A stretch of DNA of 64,000 bases from Bacillus sp. SJS. Lineage in GTDB: Bacteria; Bacillota; Bacilli; Bacillales; Bacillaceae. Each line of letters begins with the position of its first letter. Position 1 is the first letter of the stretch. The position numbers were made by a program, and so were the translations under genes. The DNA lies in NCBI RefSeq assembly GCF_000732485.2, contig NZ_JAQV02000031.1:1-64000 (forward strand), in the 5' to 3' direction. The notes under the pieces were generated by a model. It did no database searches, was not told the DNA's origin, and saw only the letters and a list, made by a program, of their open reading frames with translations. Below are positions 7,039 to 16,357 of the stretch, piece after piece.

Positions 7039-7621
7039 CTTGTTCCTGATTTTTTTCACTGTTAAACTTTTTAGCTCTTTTTTTCATGGAATTAACCATG
7101 TAACCGCCTTTAAATGATCTCAATTCATAGGAAGTCATAAACGCCTTCGGTTCAATTTCTTCTACAATTTCCATAAGTTCCTGCTCTCTTGATCGTTTGG
7201 AAACAATATCCAAACGGTAGCGCATGGAGTTTAAGCCTTGTCCGGTGAAAACCGTAACTCCGAAGCCGGCGTTTCTTAGCGCATGAACTAATTCGTCAGA
7301 ACGCTCATTAAGATTAACGTGGTGGGTAACATAGCCGATTGCCAGCCTGTTTTCAAGTTTGCCGCCTAAATACAGCCCAACGCTGAAGCCCAGAACATAG
7401 GCAATAATGTTATAAATATTAGAAAGGTCCTGAAAAACAATTCCAAGTGCCACGATGTAAATCGCAGCTTCCATTAATCCAACGCCAGCGGCAGCTCTCG
7501 TTTGATTTTTAACTAAAAAGATCGTCCGAAGAGTAAGGATTGGAACATATAAAATCTGCAGGACGAAAATCAAAAGCGGCTGTAAAAGCAAAAAGAAAAC
7601 CCCATTTCTGTAGAAGTACAT
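7016..7621 (-). CDS. UPF0316/DUF2179 family membrane protein (YebE-like)
   Basis: An integral membrane protein of 201 codons or slightly fewer. The first ~85 residues hold three hydrophobic segments (near 8-33, 45-63 and 70-85); the remaining soluble part carries the DUF2179 pattern, with G-x-G-V-T-V-F-T-G-x-G and YRLDIVSKR. This architecture matches UPF0316/DUF5698-DUF2179 proteins such as B. subtilis YebE; no biochemical function is established. The ATG at 7621 has no clear ribosome binding site, so the start is uncertain and may be a few codons inside. It is convergent with rtp and shares its terminator. Confidence 0.82.
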   Translation of the reverse strand: MYFYRNGVFFLLLQPLLIFVLQILYVPILTLRTIFLVKNQTRAAAGVGLMEAAIYIVALGIVFQDLSNIYNIIAYVLGFSVGLYLGGKLENRLAIGYVTHHVNLNERSDELVHALRNAGFGVTVFTGQGLNSMRYRLDIVSKRSREQELMEIVEEIEPKAFMTSYELRSFKGGYMVNSMKKRAKKFNSEKNQEQAKTGDSQ

Positions 7622-7804
7622 TTATGCAATAAGGACAGTATAGTATGTTTGCCTGTACATGAAAAGACAATTTTAGAATTTGTATTTAATCATTATGTTC
7701 CCCTGATTTAACATTGAAAACCATTTGAGAATAAAAAGGGTAGCAGGATAGGGAGCGGGGAAGGTTAATAGGGGTTTAACAGGCAAATGAAGGAGAGGAT
7801 TTTC

Positions 7805-9121
7805 ATGGGTGATGCAGCGATTCAAAGACCGAAGGGGAAAAATACGAGATGGGCGATTTCCTCCCTCTTATGCAGCATAATTATCCTTAATTATTTTGAC
7901 CGGGTTGCGATCGCGGTCGCGGCGCCTGAGCTGCAGGACAGCTTCAACCTGTCCGCTACAGAGATTGGTATTGTTTTTTCCATATATAATTATGCTTATA
8001 CGATGATGCAGCTGCCTATAGGAACAATGCTCGATAAATGGGGAGTATCATGGATTACAAGAATCGGTATGGCGGTATGGAGCATATTAACCATCATTTT
8101 CGCATTTATAAGCGGAAAGCTGCTCCTTTACCTATTAAGGTTCTTAACTGGAATCATGAGCGCTTCTGCTTTTCCGGCTGCTTCTAAAGCCACGGCAAAC
8201 TGGTTTCCATATCATGAACGGGGTCTGGCAAATTCTTTATTTGATTCCGCCGCAAAATTTTCGAATGTACTTGGAGGACCGCTAGTTGCTTTATTAATTA
8301 CATTTTATGACTGGCGCACTGCCTTTTTGGTTTTAGGAATCATAAATGTCATCTTCACACTTATTTTTTGGAGCTATTACGACGAGCCTGGCAGACATAA
8401 AACCATTTCAGAAGAAGAAATCAATTATATTCAAAAATATGGAGCAAATACTTCAGATATCCCGGTTCACCGGGCAAAAGACGTATGGAAAAAGCTTTTT
8501 ACCAGCAGAAAGGTATGGGGAGTCACCATTGGTTTTACCGGATACGGGTATACATTTAATCTTTTATTGCTATGGCTCCCTACTTATTTTAAAGAAGAAT
8601 TCCAGGTTGACCTCTTATCGTCCTCTTTGCTGACCGCTATTCCATGGCTAATTGCTTCTATAACGGGAGTAGCGGTGGGAGGATGGCTCGTTGACCGGCT
8701 GATTCAAAAAGGGCACAAATCGAATCGGGTTTACAAAGGTATCATTATAATCGGAATGCTGATTGGTTTTTCATTTCTTGGCGCCATTTTTCCCAGCAAT
8801 CCGATTCTCTCCATGGTATTTATCTCCATTGGCCTTGCCGGAATATCTGCCACGGCACCAATCGGATGGACAATTGCATCCAAAATTTCTCCACCGGGTG
8901 CACAGGGGCAGACAAGCTCTATCGTTAACTTCTCGAATAATTTATTCGGAGGAATCATAGCGGCTGCCCTTACCGGATACCTTGTAGATAAAACCGGGTC
9001 GTTTCATTTATCTTTCATGATTGCAGGAGCGGTTCTTGCAATCGGACTGTTCTTTTATACGATTGTCCTGGGAGATATAAAAACGGTTGAATTTGGTAAA
9101 ACGGAAAAAGAGAGCAAGTGA
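7805..9121 (+). CDS. MFS transporter, ACS (organic anion) family
   Basis: A 438-residue major facilitator with twelve predicted transmembrane segments. The N-terminal segment NYFDRVAIAVAAPELQ and the loop LPIGTMLDKWGV match the anion:cation symporter branch, which includes glucarate, galactonate and hexuronate carriers (GudP, ExuT, DgoT types). The substrate cannot be read from sequence. The ATG at 7805 is preceded by GAAGGAGAGG; the upstream in-frame ATG at 7787 overlaps that ribosome binding site. No catabolic genes for a sugar acid are adjacent, so it is probably a single-gene unit. Confidence 0.88.
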   Translation: MGDAAIQRPKGKNTRWAISSLLCSIIILNYFDRVAIAVAAPELQDSFNLSATEIGIVFSIYNYAYTMMQLPIGTMLDKWGVSWITRIGMAVWSILTIIFAFISGKLLLYLLRFLTGIMSASAFPAASKATANWFPYHERGLANSLFDSAAKFSNVLGGPLVALLITFYDWRTAFLVLGIINVIFTLIFWSYYDEPGRHKTISEEEINYIQKYGANTSDIPVHRAKDVWKKLFTSRKVWGVTIGFTGYGYTFNLLLLWLPTYFKEEFQVDLLSSSLLTAIPWLIASITGVAVGGWLVDRLIQKGHKSNRVYKGIIIIGMLIGFSFLGAIFPSNPILSMVFISIGLAGISATAPIGWTIASKISPPGAQGQTSSIVNFSNNLFGGIIAAALTGYLVDKTGSFHLSFMIAGAVLAIGLFFYTIVLGDIKTVEFGKTEKESK

Positions 9122-9213
9122 AGCCATTGGGAGGCCATTATGGAATTGGCGATTTTGTGCTGAACAAACGTTAACAGCATATATATAAGGACAGGTCTTA
9201 CTCTGGAGGTATC

Positions 9214-10092
9214 GTGTTGCGAGAGGGATTTGTCTTTAAGTTATATGCATTAGCGGCAGTTGCTTTTTGGGGGATTTCTTTTGTCTCCAGTAAATCCTTG
9301 CTTCAGAACCTGGATCCTTATACAATCGTGGCGTCAAGATTCGGACTGGCTTCTTTACTTCTTGGACTGGCAGGTGCCGTTTTTAATATCCCTTTAGCTA
9401 TCAGATTGAAACATTTACCCCAGCTTGTAATCCTCGGTGTTTCCGGTGTGTTCATTCATCAGTGGATTCAAGTGCTGGCTCTTCAATACATTGATGCCGT
9501 TTCCGCTGGCTGGCTGATTGCCTGTTCCCCTGTTTTTACCGTCATCCTATCGGCCGCACTTTTAGGGGAGAACATGACGAAAAGCAAAGGGTTCGGAATG
9601 GCTGCAGCCCTCGCAGGTGTACTTTTTGTCGCTTCCAGTGAGGGATTTAAAGCTTCATCTAATGCAGGTGTTGCATTAATGGTGCTCAGTACACTTAATT
9701 GGGCAATTTACTCCATCTTATTAAAAAAGTTATTTGTGCCTTACCCAATAATCACGATTGCGTTTTACACAAGTGTCATTGGTTCTCTGCTGATGCTTCC
9801 GTTTACGATAAGAAATGGGGGCTGGCATGCTTTAGTTACAATGCCTGATCATCAATGGGCGCACCTTCTTTTTCTGGCAATCTTTGTTTCTGCAGCCGCC
9901 TATTGGTTTTGGGGAAAGGCGTTATCAAGGATGAATGCCTCAAGCGTGGCAGCTTTTCTGTATATTGAGCCTCTATTTACCTTGGCTGCAGGAGCAGTCC
10001 TCCTGCAAGAGAGAATGGCAGTTTCAGCACTAATAGGAGGGGCTATGATTCTATTTGGTGTCTATTGGATGAATAAGAAACTGCCAGCTTGA
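9214..10092 (+). CDS. EamA/DMT family transporter
   Basis: A 292-residue membrane protein with ten predicted transmembrane helices arranged as two EamA repeats (about residues 5-138 and 148-287). The second repeat ends in the typical AAFLYIEPLFTLAAGAVLL pattern. Family members export or take up amino acids and metabolites; the substrate is unknown here. It starts at GTG 9214 after CTGGAGG. It lies 93 bases after the MFS gene and 76 before panE, with no terminator visible between. Confidence 0.88.
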   Translation: MLREGFVFKLYALAAVAFWGISFVSSKSLLQNLDPYTIVASRFGLASLLLGLAGAVFNIPLAIRLKHLPQLVILGVSGVFIHQWIQVLALQYIDAVSAGWLIACSPVFTVILSAALLGENMTKSKGFGMAAALAGVLFVASSEGFKASSNAGVALMVLSTLNWAIYSILLKKLFVPYPIITIAFYTSVIGSLLMLPFTIRNGGWHALVTMPDHQWAHLLFLAIFVSAAAYWFWGKALSRMNASSVAAFLYIEPLFTLAAGAVLLQERMAVSALIGGAMILFGVYWMNKKLPA

Positions 10093-10167
10093 ATATAACC
10101 AGATACTTTCCTGCTTTTTCTCTGTTCATGTATAATTTAGTAACGGGATTAAAAGAGGAGGTATCCA

Positions 10168-11091
10168 ATGAAATTTTTAGTTGTTGGAGCAGGAGCTGTG
10201 GGGGGATATTTTGGAGGAAGACTCGCCGAAAATGAACAGGATGTAACGTTTCTTGTACGGGAAAAACGGAATCGGCAGCTTGCTGAAACAGGCCTGATTA
10301 TAAAAAGCGTTCATGGTGATTTCAGCTTTCAGCCAGAAACCATAACAAGCGGAGATCTGGGAACATACGATGTGATCCTTCTTAGCACAAAAGCCTACCA
10401 ACTTGATCAGGCAATATCCGATATTGCACCGTACGTTCGGGAAAATACGGTCATTATACCGATGCTGAACGGGATGAATCATATACATAAGCTGAAAGAG
10501 CGGTTTTCTGATCATCAGGTTCTAGGGGGTCTGTGTTTCATAGAGTCTGATCTATCACCGGAAGGTTTCATTATTCAGACCAGCCAGACCCACCGTTTCG
10601 TTTTTGGAGAATGGGATGGGAGCATGACGGAAAGGGCCCGGAATGTCGAGCATGCATTTAATGGAAGCAAAAGTGATTCAAAAGCAAGCCGCTTAATTGT
10701 GCAGGATATGTGGGAGAAATACCTCTTTATCGCAGCTATGTCCAGTGTAACCACACTTTTCAGACAGCCGATTGGGCCAATTAGAGAAGTGCCTGAATCA
10801 AGAGAATTTCTAGCAAGGCTGTTTAAAGAATTGGAATCTGTAATGAGACAGGCAAATGCACCTCTGTCAGAACAAATTACAGAGAAACATATGCAAACAA
10901 TTGATCAGATGAGTTATACAATGAAATCTTCTATGCAAAGAGACATGGAAAAACACGGGAATGTTGAAGCAGGACATCTGCAGGGATATCTTTATAATAT
11001 GGCGAACGAGACAGGTATTTCAGTACCGAATTTGCATGCTGTTTACTCAAATTTAAGGTTATATGAAAAATCCAGGGAATCCTCGTTTTAA
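10168..11091 (+). CDS. panE: 2-dehydropantoate 2-reductase family protein
   Basis: Ketopantoate reductase family: NADPH-dependent reduction of 2-dehydropantoate to pantoate in CoA synthesis. The 307-residue protein has an N-terminal Rossmann motif GAGAVGGYFGG (residues 7-17) and the PanE/ApbA C-terminal helical domain with KYLFIAAMSSVT, where the Lys is in the catalytic position. Bacilli carry several paralogues, some acting on other 2-keto acids, so the exact substrate is not certain. The ATG follows GAGGAGG. Confidence 0.82.
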   Translation: MKFLVVGAGAVGGYFGGRLAENEQDVTFLVREKRNRQLAETGLIIKSVHGDFSFQPETITSGDLGTYDVILLSTKAYQLDQAISDIAPYVRENTVIIPMLNGMNHIHKLKERFSDHQVLGGLCFIESDLSPEGFIIQTSQTHRFVFGEWDGSMTERARNVEHAFNGSKSDSKASRLIVQDMWEKYLFIAAMSSVTTLFRQPIGPIREVPESREFLARLFKELESVMRQANAPLSEQITEKHMQTIDQMSYTMKSSMQRDMEKHGNVEAGHLQGYLYNMANETGISVPNLHAVYSNLRLYEKSRESSF

Positions 11092-11135
11092 GCTGCTTCA
11101 CATTGTGGTAATGAACAGGTATAGGAGGAGATATT

Positions 11136-11501
11136 TTGAAGCATGTCGTGTTCTATGATGCGCAATGTCCATTATGTTTTCATTTGAAAAAATTCCTTTC
11201 CTCATTAGACTGGCAATGCAAAATCAAATGGTCTTCTGTACAAACGATAGAAGAAACTCCCTTTGCATTCCTGAGAGATCGTCCTTTACTTGAAAAAATC
11301 CATATGATTACAAGAGATGAAGAGGTCTTAGCCGGAGCGCATGCATTAAGGGAGATTTTTCTTGCCATGCCGCTTACAAGGCCGCTTGGAATCATTATGT
11401 ATATTCCATTCGTGATAAAAGCAGCAGAGATTATTTACTCACAAGTTTCTACGAGCCGGTTCAAGTGGTTCGGCCGATACAGCCAGCCCCGGTATGAATG
11501 A
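11136..11501 (+). CDS. DCC family thiol-disulfide oxidoreductase (DUF393)
   Basis: A 121-residue thioredoxin-like protein of the DCC family, named for the DxxCxxC motif seen here as DAQCPLC with Cys11 and Cys14. The family pattern continues with AHALREIFLAMP and a C-terminal hydrophobic stretch. B. subtilis YuxK is a similar small member. The redox partner is unknown. The start is TTG at 11136 after AGGAGGAG. A terminator follows. Confidence 0.85.
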   Translation: MKHVVFYDAQCPLCFHLKKFLSSLDWQCKIKWSSVQTIEETPFAFLRDRPLLEKIHMITRDEEVLAGAHALREIFLAMPLTRPLGIIMYIPFVIKAAEIIYSQVSTSRFKWFGRYSQPRYE

Positions 11502-11510
11502 TTTGAAAAG

Positions 11511-11580
11511 TGAAGCTGGACGATTCAGTCACTGATATGATTAAGCTGAATCGTGACACAGCTTCTTTTTTCTTTTTTTT
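11511..11580 (+). terminator. Intrinsic terminator after the DCC protein gene
   Basis: GAAGCTG...GATTCAG pairs with CTGAATC...CAGCTTC across a loop, followed by a long T-rich run. Confidence 0.75.
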
Positions 11581-11739
11581 CCTCTTTCTATCTTAAGCCT
11601 AATAGTTTAGTTTTTTGGTGAAAATGGTACTATATACACATGTGTCATTTCTCTTAAGTGGTAAAATCTATAGGTGTTCATTCCAAAATTTATTTGATTC
11701 ATCCAAGGAATGGATTTAATTTTCTCTTATTATTAGGAT

Positions 11740-11919
11740 CTATTAAAGCCTGATGTTGATTACTGGAACCTGTTAATTGGAGTGGAAAGCGCGAGACTTG
11801 ATCTTTTGAACAGCGGGACAGGTGAGTCCACGCACTCGCGAAGCGAAGGGGAGGCTCACCGCCCGCACAAGGATATGGGACCGAGTGCTAATTGCAGTCA
11901 ACAGCCAAGTTTTAAAGCT
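11740..11919 (+). repeat. Palindromic intergenic repeat, degenerate full-length copy
   Basis: The left end TATTAAAGCCTGATGTTGAT and right end (reverse complement GCTTTAAAACTTGGCTGTTGA) form imperfect terminal inverted repeats. The middle carries AGCGGGACAGGTGAG and GAGGCTCACCGCCCGC as in the copy at 25761-25942. It occupies most of the 500-bp gap between the DCC gene and the VanW gene, which otherwise shows only the terminator at 11511-11580. Confidence 0.7.
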
Positions 11920-12004
11920 TTTTATTAAAATATGAAACATTTTCCATGGTTTAAACGTTTTATAGGGGAGCAAGAAATAAATAGTGAATTGGGAGAGAGA
12001 GCAA

Positions 12005-12913
12005 TTGTTAAAACAATCAGCCATTGTGTTAGGACTATTGTATGCTGGAGGATGTGCAGCAGCAGGGGGGGGCACAGTGGAAGTAACTAAGCCAGAAGAT
12101 TTAATGACAAAAGAGACCGTTCTTGAAGCGAAAGATTTCAGCCGCAAAGTGGAGTTAATTGATTCCAGAACAAATGATGTTCTTTATACGTATGATTCCT
12201 CGAATGGTGATATAGATGCCGATTCAATCGCAGATGATCTAGCAAAGAAAATTGATCAGCCTATGGTGCCGGCAAAGTTAGGTGCTAACGGACAATTTTC
12301 AGCCGGGCAGAAAAGAGTGGTCCTGGATGAAGAAAAAACATCCGGCATGCTTCAAAATTTAAGTGCTTACGAAAGCCGAATTACGCTTCCGATTGAAGAA
12401 AGTGTACCGAATGTGAAAGCAGAAGATATCAGCGGGATTACGAATCAGGTAATCGGTGAGTACAAAACAGATTTTAATCCTGCAGTTAAAGGCCGGGTCC
12501 ATAATATTAAATTGTCATCAAACGCGATTAATAACATTGTACTTGGTCCTGGAGACCGCTTTTACTACAATTTAATCGTTGGCGAAAGAACGGAAGCAAG
12601 AGGCTTTCAAAAAGCTCTTGAAATCGTAAATAAAGAGTTTGTAGAAGGGGTTGGAGGAGGAATCTGCCAGACATCTTCGACACTTTATAACGCAGTAGAA
12701 AATGCAGGACTCGAAATTATTGAGCTGCATCACCATTCCAAACAGGTTGGATATGTACCGAAAGACAAGGATGCGACGGTTTCGTGGGGCGGACCGGATT
12801 TCAAATTTGAAAACAGCAAGGATTTTCCTGTCTTGATCCGTTCGACAGTTGATGAAGTAAATGGGGCCATGACCATTCAAATATTAAGTGCAGTAAAGAC
12901 GGTAAAAAGCTAA
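12005..12913 (+). CDS. VanW family protein, exported
   Basis: A 302-residue exported protein with a C-terminal VanW domain (about residues 160-295). The signature is FYYNLIVGERTEARGF and GGGICQTSSTLYNA, the conserved Cys-containing core of the family. VanW was named from vancomycin-resistance operons, but its function is unresolved and most Bacillus copies (YoaR type) are unrelated to resistance. The TTG at 12005 is preceded by GGGAGAG and gives a hydrophobic signal ending AGGC with Cys17, possibly a weak lipobox. A GTG at 11984 in frame is an alternative with poorer spacing. No van genes are nearby. Confidence 0.86.
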   Translation: MLKQSAIVLGLLYAGGCAAAGGGTVEVTKPEDLMTKETVLEAKDFSRKVELIDSRTNDVLYTYDSSNGDIDADSIADDLAKKIDQPMVPAKLGANGQFSAGQKRVVLDEEKTSGMLQNLSAYESRITLPIEESVPNVKAEDISGITNQVIGEYKTDFNPAVKGRVHNIKLSSNAINNIVLGPGDRFYYNLIVGERTEARGFQKALEIVNKEFVEGVGGGICQTSSTLYNAVENAGLEIIELHHHSKQVGYVPKDKDATVSWGGPDFKFENSKDFPVLIRSTVDEVNGAMTIQILSAVKTVKS

Positions 12914-12915
12914 TA

Positions 12916-12960
12916 ACAAAGAAAGAACCCGCTAAATTAAATAAGCGGGTTCTTTCTTTG
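12916..12960. terminator. Bidirectional terminator
   Basis: AAAGAAAGAACCCGCT (12918-12933) and AGCGGGTTCTTTCTTT (12944-12959) form a perfect 16-bp stem between the VanW gene and the convergent SDR gene. Confidence 0.88.
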
Positions 12961-13030
12961 TTTCATTCGGAAACAGCCGGTTTACTTCCTGGATGATGTC
13001 CTTTCAATTCCTTTTTTAAGAGAAGTTGGT

Positions 13031-13783
13031 TCAAGCATCACGGATATCCATAATCACTTCGCTTCCGAAATGATCGTCAAAGAGGACAGTCAGCAGTTTC
13101 TCTGCGGCAAAAGAAGGCGAATAAAGCTTTCCTTCTTCCTTTAATTTTATAAATCGGTTCTGCTGCGGAAATTTGCCTTCTTCTAAACTGCGTATGTGCT
13201 CCTGCATACTCGTATCAACGACACCCGGAGCAATGGAAACACATTTAATCCCATTTGTTCTATGTTTTTGTTCTTCAGCGATACAGCGTGAAAAATGATC
13301 TAGCCCGGCTTTAGAAGAGCAATAGCTGCTCCAGCCTTCATAGGTTTTCCTGGCTGCTCCTGAGGAAATATTCATAATTCTTTTTTCTGCAGGGATATCA
13401 GCCGTTCTCTTAATAAATTCGGAAGTTAATACCATAGGAGCAATAAGGTTAACCGAGATATTCTGTACCATTTCACCTGCTGATGCAAGCTCTGCTGGCA
13501 CAACGGGCTGAACAGTACCGGCATTATTCAGTAAATAGATGCCTTGCAGATTCTCAAAACGAAAGGAAGAGAAAATATGTTCCATAAGATCTGGAATCGA
13601 TTCTGCTTTTGATAAATCTGCTTGAATTTCTAAGAAAGGGGCCTTTTTCTCTTCAGCTTTCTGCTGGAGAAATTCACTCCTTGATCTTGATAGACAGATA
13701 ACGTGATGTGCTGTATTCAGCAATTGAGAGGCCAGCTCTTCCCCAAGACCTCTTGATGTACCTGTAATGATAAAAGTTTTCAT
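13031..13783 (-). CDS. Short-chain dehydrogenase, benzil/sepiapterin reductase-like (YueD type)
   Basis: A 250-residue classical SDR that uses NADPH. The cofactor motif is TGTSRGLG (residues 7-14), NNAG near 90-93, and the catalytic Ser-Tyr-Lys set lies in ISSGAA...YCSSK. The overall pattern, including IAPGVVDTSMQ, resembles B. subtilis YueD, known to reduce benzil to (S)-benzoin, and sepiapterin-reductase-like SDRs. The physiological substrate is not known. The ATG at 13783 follows CTGGAGGC, and the gene is divergent from the SGNH hydrolase gene. Confidence 0.85.
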   Translation of the reverse strand: MKTFIITGTSRGLGEELASQLLNTAHHVICLSRSRSEFLQQKAEEKKAPFLEIQADLSKAESIPDLMEHIFSSFRFENLQGIYLLNNAGTVQPVVPAELASAGEMVQNISVNLIAPMVLTSEFIKRTADIPAEKRIMNISSGAARKTYEGWSSYCSSKAGLDHFSRCIAEEQKHRTNGIKCVSIAPGVVDTSMQEHIRSLEEGKFPQQNRFIKLKEEGKLYSPSFAAEKLLTVLFDDHFGSEVIMDIRDA

Positions 13784-13864
13784 GAGAATGCCTCCAGGCT
13801 GTTATGATAAAATGATAATCATACAATTGCTAACACTATATCGCATAAAAAGGAGCGAATGCCA

Positions 13865-14503
13865 GTGTTTGTTCATAAAAACTTGCCAGTTGGAAAAATG
13901 GTTTTTATCGGAGACAGTATTACAGATTCCGGCCGGAAGTCCGATCCTGAGAACCTGGGTCATGGATATGTGCGGTTAATAAGAGATTATTATGTATTAG
14001 AAGGGCTGGGCTCCAAAATCGAGGTATGCAACAGGGGAATTAGCGGCAATCGAGTGACGGATCTTGCATCACGCTGGGAAAAGGATGTTATTAATGAAAA
14101 GCCCGATTTTCTTACAATTTCTATTGGGATAAATGACGTCTGGAGACAGCTTGATCAGCCAGGTATGAAACAGGTGATGCCAGATGATTTCAGAAGAATC
14201 TATGAGCAAATTTTAGACGAAGCAGCAGCAAAAACAAAAGCTCGTTTAATTTTAATGGAGCCTACAGTAATTGAAGAAGATCTTCAATCTGAAGGGAATA
14301 GGAAGCTCATTCCATACATAAATACGGTAAAAGACCTTGCATTGAAGTTCAATGCAATTTTAGTTCCGGCCCATCAGGCGTTTACTGAAGTGCTTCACGT
14401 CAATGAGAGAGTCCCTTTAACAACAGATGGAGTGCATATGACTTCCACCGGTAATCTGCTAATGGCTAAATCGTGGATTGAATCGGTTAGTCAAGTTATA
14501 TAA
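13865..14503 (+). CDS. SGNH/GDSL hydrolase
   Basis: A cytoplasmic esterase-like SGNH hydrolase of about 212 residues. Block I is FIGDSITDSGR with the nucleophilic Ser, block II has the Gly in NRGISGNR, block III is GINDVWR, and block V has Asp-x-x-His as DGVHMT. All four catalytic blocks are intact. The substrate is unknown; relatives deacetylate carbohydrates or cleave acyl esters. The first ATG (13859) lies only 3 bases after AGGAG, so the GTG at 13865 with nine-base spacing is preferred. It is divergent from the SDR gene with a short shared promoter region. Confidence 0.87.
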   Translation: MFVHKNLPVGKMVFIGDSITDSGRKSDPENLGHGYVRLIRDYYVLEGLGSKIEVCNRGISGNRVTDLASRWEKDVINEKPDFLTISIGINDVWRQLDQPGMKQVMPDDFRRIYEQILDEAAAKTKARLILMEPTVIEEDLQSEGNRKLIPYINTVKDLALKFNAILVPAHQAFTEVLHVNERVPLTTDGVHMTSTGNLLMAKSWIESVSQVI

Positions 14504-14522
14504 TAAAAAGGTTAAGTTATAA

Positions 14523-14606
14523 ATCCTGGTGTTGAATTTTGACACCTTTTGATCGGAGCGGAAAGCGAATGCCTGCTAACTGCAATTAACAGCCAAGTTT
14601 ACCAGA
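14523..14606 (+). repeat. Short form of the palindromic intergenic repeat
   Basis: This copy keeps both ends (TCCTGGTGTTGAATTTTGAC and CAATTAACAGCCAAGTTTA) and the block GGAGCGGAAAGCGAATGCC but lacks the GC-rich centre. It is therefore an internally deleted member about half the length of the full repeat. Confidence 0.65.
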
Positions 14607-14610
14607 TAAT

Positions 14611-14646
14611 AAAAAACGGGAAGTCCGATTTGACAGCTTCCCGTTG
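14611..14646 (-). terminator. Terminator of the Spo0M-like gene
   Basis: AACGGGAAG (14615-14623) pairs with CTTCCCGTT (14637-14645), and the A-run at 14609-14616 gives a U-run on the leftward transcript, just past the minus-strand stop codon. Confidence 0.8.
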
Positions 14647-14659
14647 AAGTTTGAACATA

Positions 14660-15046
14660 CTATTGTGGTATAACCCTGATTTCATCATGATCGAGACTGT
14701 CCGTCCCATTTTCAAAAATAAGTTTCGTGACAAACTTGTAGGTCGTCTTTTCATCCGTCAAAGGTAATTGCTCCGGCAATCTGCATTTAAAAGAGATGGC
14801 CCTATTTTCTTCTGCCATCACTGTGGAAGCAGTGTATATACAGTTGTTTAGGATATGAGTTTCTTTTCCATTCAGGGTTTGAACAAGATCGGATTCAATT
14901 CTTTTTAATTTTTGTTCAATGGTTCCCCCATAAATATCGTAGCGACCATTAATGACGTCACCCTGTTTATAGATTTCGCTGTCTAGTACTAAATCAATTT
15001 TAGCTGCGCCAATCCCAAGACGGGACATCCATTTTCTCAATAGCAT
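14660..15046 (-). CDS. Short Spo0M-like (arrestin-fold) protein
   Basis: A 128-residue protein that matches the N-terminal half of Spo0M: SRLGIGAAKIDLVLDSE, then KQGDVINGRYDIYGGTIEQKLKRIE. Spo0M is a cytoplasmic arrestin-fold protein affecting sporulation and is about 250 residues in B. subtilis. This copy has only one beta-sandwich and ends cleanly, so it is a single-domain member or a shortened paralogue. The function is unproven. The ATG follows GGAGAGG. It has its own terminator and is divergent from the ABM gene. Confidence 0.8.
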   Translation of the reverse strand: MLLRKWMSRLGIGAAKIDLVLDSEIYKQGDVINGRYDIYGGTIEQKLKRIESDLVQTLNGKETHILNNCIYTASTVMAEENRAISFKCRLPEQLPLTDEKTTYKFVTKLIFENGTDSLDHDEIRVIPQ

Positions 15047-15286
15047 ATTGTCAACCTCTCCATTTTCATTCGATATGATGTATACGAGGCAGTGATCATA
15101 AAGGTTTCGTCTTTTTTTGCATTTCTAGTCTGTCTACCAACAGAATATCAAATTCTCTATTCATGATAAACCGAACGTTTTGTGACAAAAACTGAAGCAA
15201 ATAAACGACATCATCTCCGTTAAATCCATGTGTGATGTTACACGAATAATCTAATATAGTTTGCGTAATTAAGAGGAGGGGCCGCT

Positions 15287-15577
15287 ATGATCAGCATTAC
15301 AGCTTATATGAATGTAAAACCGGGGTACCGGGAAGAGTTTCTTGAAAAAGTACAGCAGGTAATTGAACATACAAGAGAAGAAGAGGGAAATGTCAGTTAC
15401 CGCCTATATGAAGAAACAGGCAATTCCAATCAATTTGTGATGCTCGAGCAATGGAAGGATCAGCACGCCATAGACGTTCACAATCAATCTGACCACTTCC
15501 AGACTTTTTTCGCAGCAGCTAAAAAAATACTTGCTGAACCTCTCACATTAAAGCGATTTATTAATGATGATGATTAA
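15287..15577 (+). CDS. Antibiotic biosynthesis monooxygenase (ABM) domain protein
   Basis: A 96-residue ferredoxin-like-fold protein of the ABM/YgiN group: ITAYMNVKPGYREEF at the start, GNVSYRLYEE and FVMLEQWKDQHAIDVH in the core. Members act as cofactor-free monooxygenases on quinol-like compounds or as haem-handling enzymes; the substrate here is unknown. The ATG follows AAGAGGAGG. It lies just before a TetR regulator and a peroxiredoxin, which suggests a redox or quinone stress unit, but that is inference. Confidence 0.83.
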   Translation: MISITAYMNVKPGYREEFLEKVQQVIEHTREEEGNVSYRLYEETGNSNQFVMLEQWKDQHAIDVHNQSDHFQTFFAAAKKILAEPLTLKRFINDDD

Positions 15578-15628
15578 CACTAGCCCGATCCTTCTTGGAT
15601 CGGGTAATATTATGGCGTCATATTTACA

Positions 15629-15639
15629 GACCACTGGTC
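15629..15639. promoter_or_regulatory. Palindromic operator candidate for the TetR regulator
   Basis: GACCACTGGTC is a perfect palindrome of two 5-base arms around a central C, 31 bases before the TetR start codon. TetR-family repressors commonly bind such sites near their own gene. Assignment is by position only. Confidence 0.35.
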
Positions 15640-15669
15640 GGTTTTTGTAATAATGAGGGGAGGGATGTC

Positions 15670-16284
15670 ATGAAACAGCTTGCGAGACGTATTCGATCAG
15701 AGCAAAAGATTACAGAATCGGCTAAACAGCTTATTGCAGAAAAAGGGTGTCATCAGACAACATTTGCTGAATTAATGAAGATAACGGGCCTGTCAAAAGG
15801 TGCAATTTATCATTACGTGTCAAGCAAAGACGATTTGATGGCAAAGGTTCTGCAAAACCTTTTGGCAGAAAGCAATGACCGTTTTTTTTACAAGCTGTCT
15901 GAAGGCCAAAAATCAATGCTGGATCCAGCAGACGTATTGGCGGAACAGATCAGGGTGATGGAAGATGCAGAACAGATTATCGGAAAGATTTTTGTCTATT
16001 TGGTTTCTCGCACAGATCATCAAACTGCACGGGATGCCCTTGATGATTTTTATGACAGTCTCTATCAATTCGCATTGCTATGGATTCGTTCCGGTCAGCA
16101 AAATGGGACAATCCCAATTGAGCTCAATCCTTCGAAGGCGGCGGAGTTGTATATGCTGCTGCTTGACGGCTTCAGGCTGAGGTCCACTCTTTATCAATCC
16201 GACTTTACACTCAACTCTGATGAACTTTCTGCGGTTTTGAGCCAGCTTTTCAGCAGGAAGGATTTGTTATCATCGTCCAGTTAA
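15670..16284 (+). CDS. TetR/AcrR family transcriptional regulator
   Basis: A 204-residue repressor with an N-terminal helix-turn-helix: residues 15-60 include ESAKQLIAEKGCHQTTFAEL and TGLSKGAIYHYVSSKDDL, the TetR signature. The C-terminal helical ligand domain is not assignable. The ATG at 15670 follows GAGGGGAGGG; an upstream in-frame ATG at 15595 would add 25 unmatched residues. The neighbouring ABM monooxygenase and peroxiredoxin-like genes are likely targets, and a palindrome at 15629-15639 is a candidate operator. Confidence 0.9.
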   Translation: MKQLARRIRSEQKITESAKQLIAEKGCHQTTFAELMKITGLSKGAIYHYVSSKDDLMAKVLQNLLAESNDRFFYKLSEGQKSMLDPADVLAEQIRVMEDAEQIIGKIFVYLVSRTDHQTARDALDDFYDSLYQFALLWIRSGQQNGTIPIELNPSKAAELYMLLLDGFRLRSTLYQSDFTLNSDELSAVLSQLFSRKDLLSSSS

Positions 16285-16357
16285 GCATATAAGGAGCAAG
16301 TCTGGCCAAAACTTGATACGATGGTTTCAAGTTTAAGGAGATGAAGGAGGATTTGAA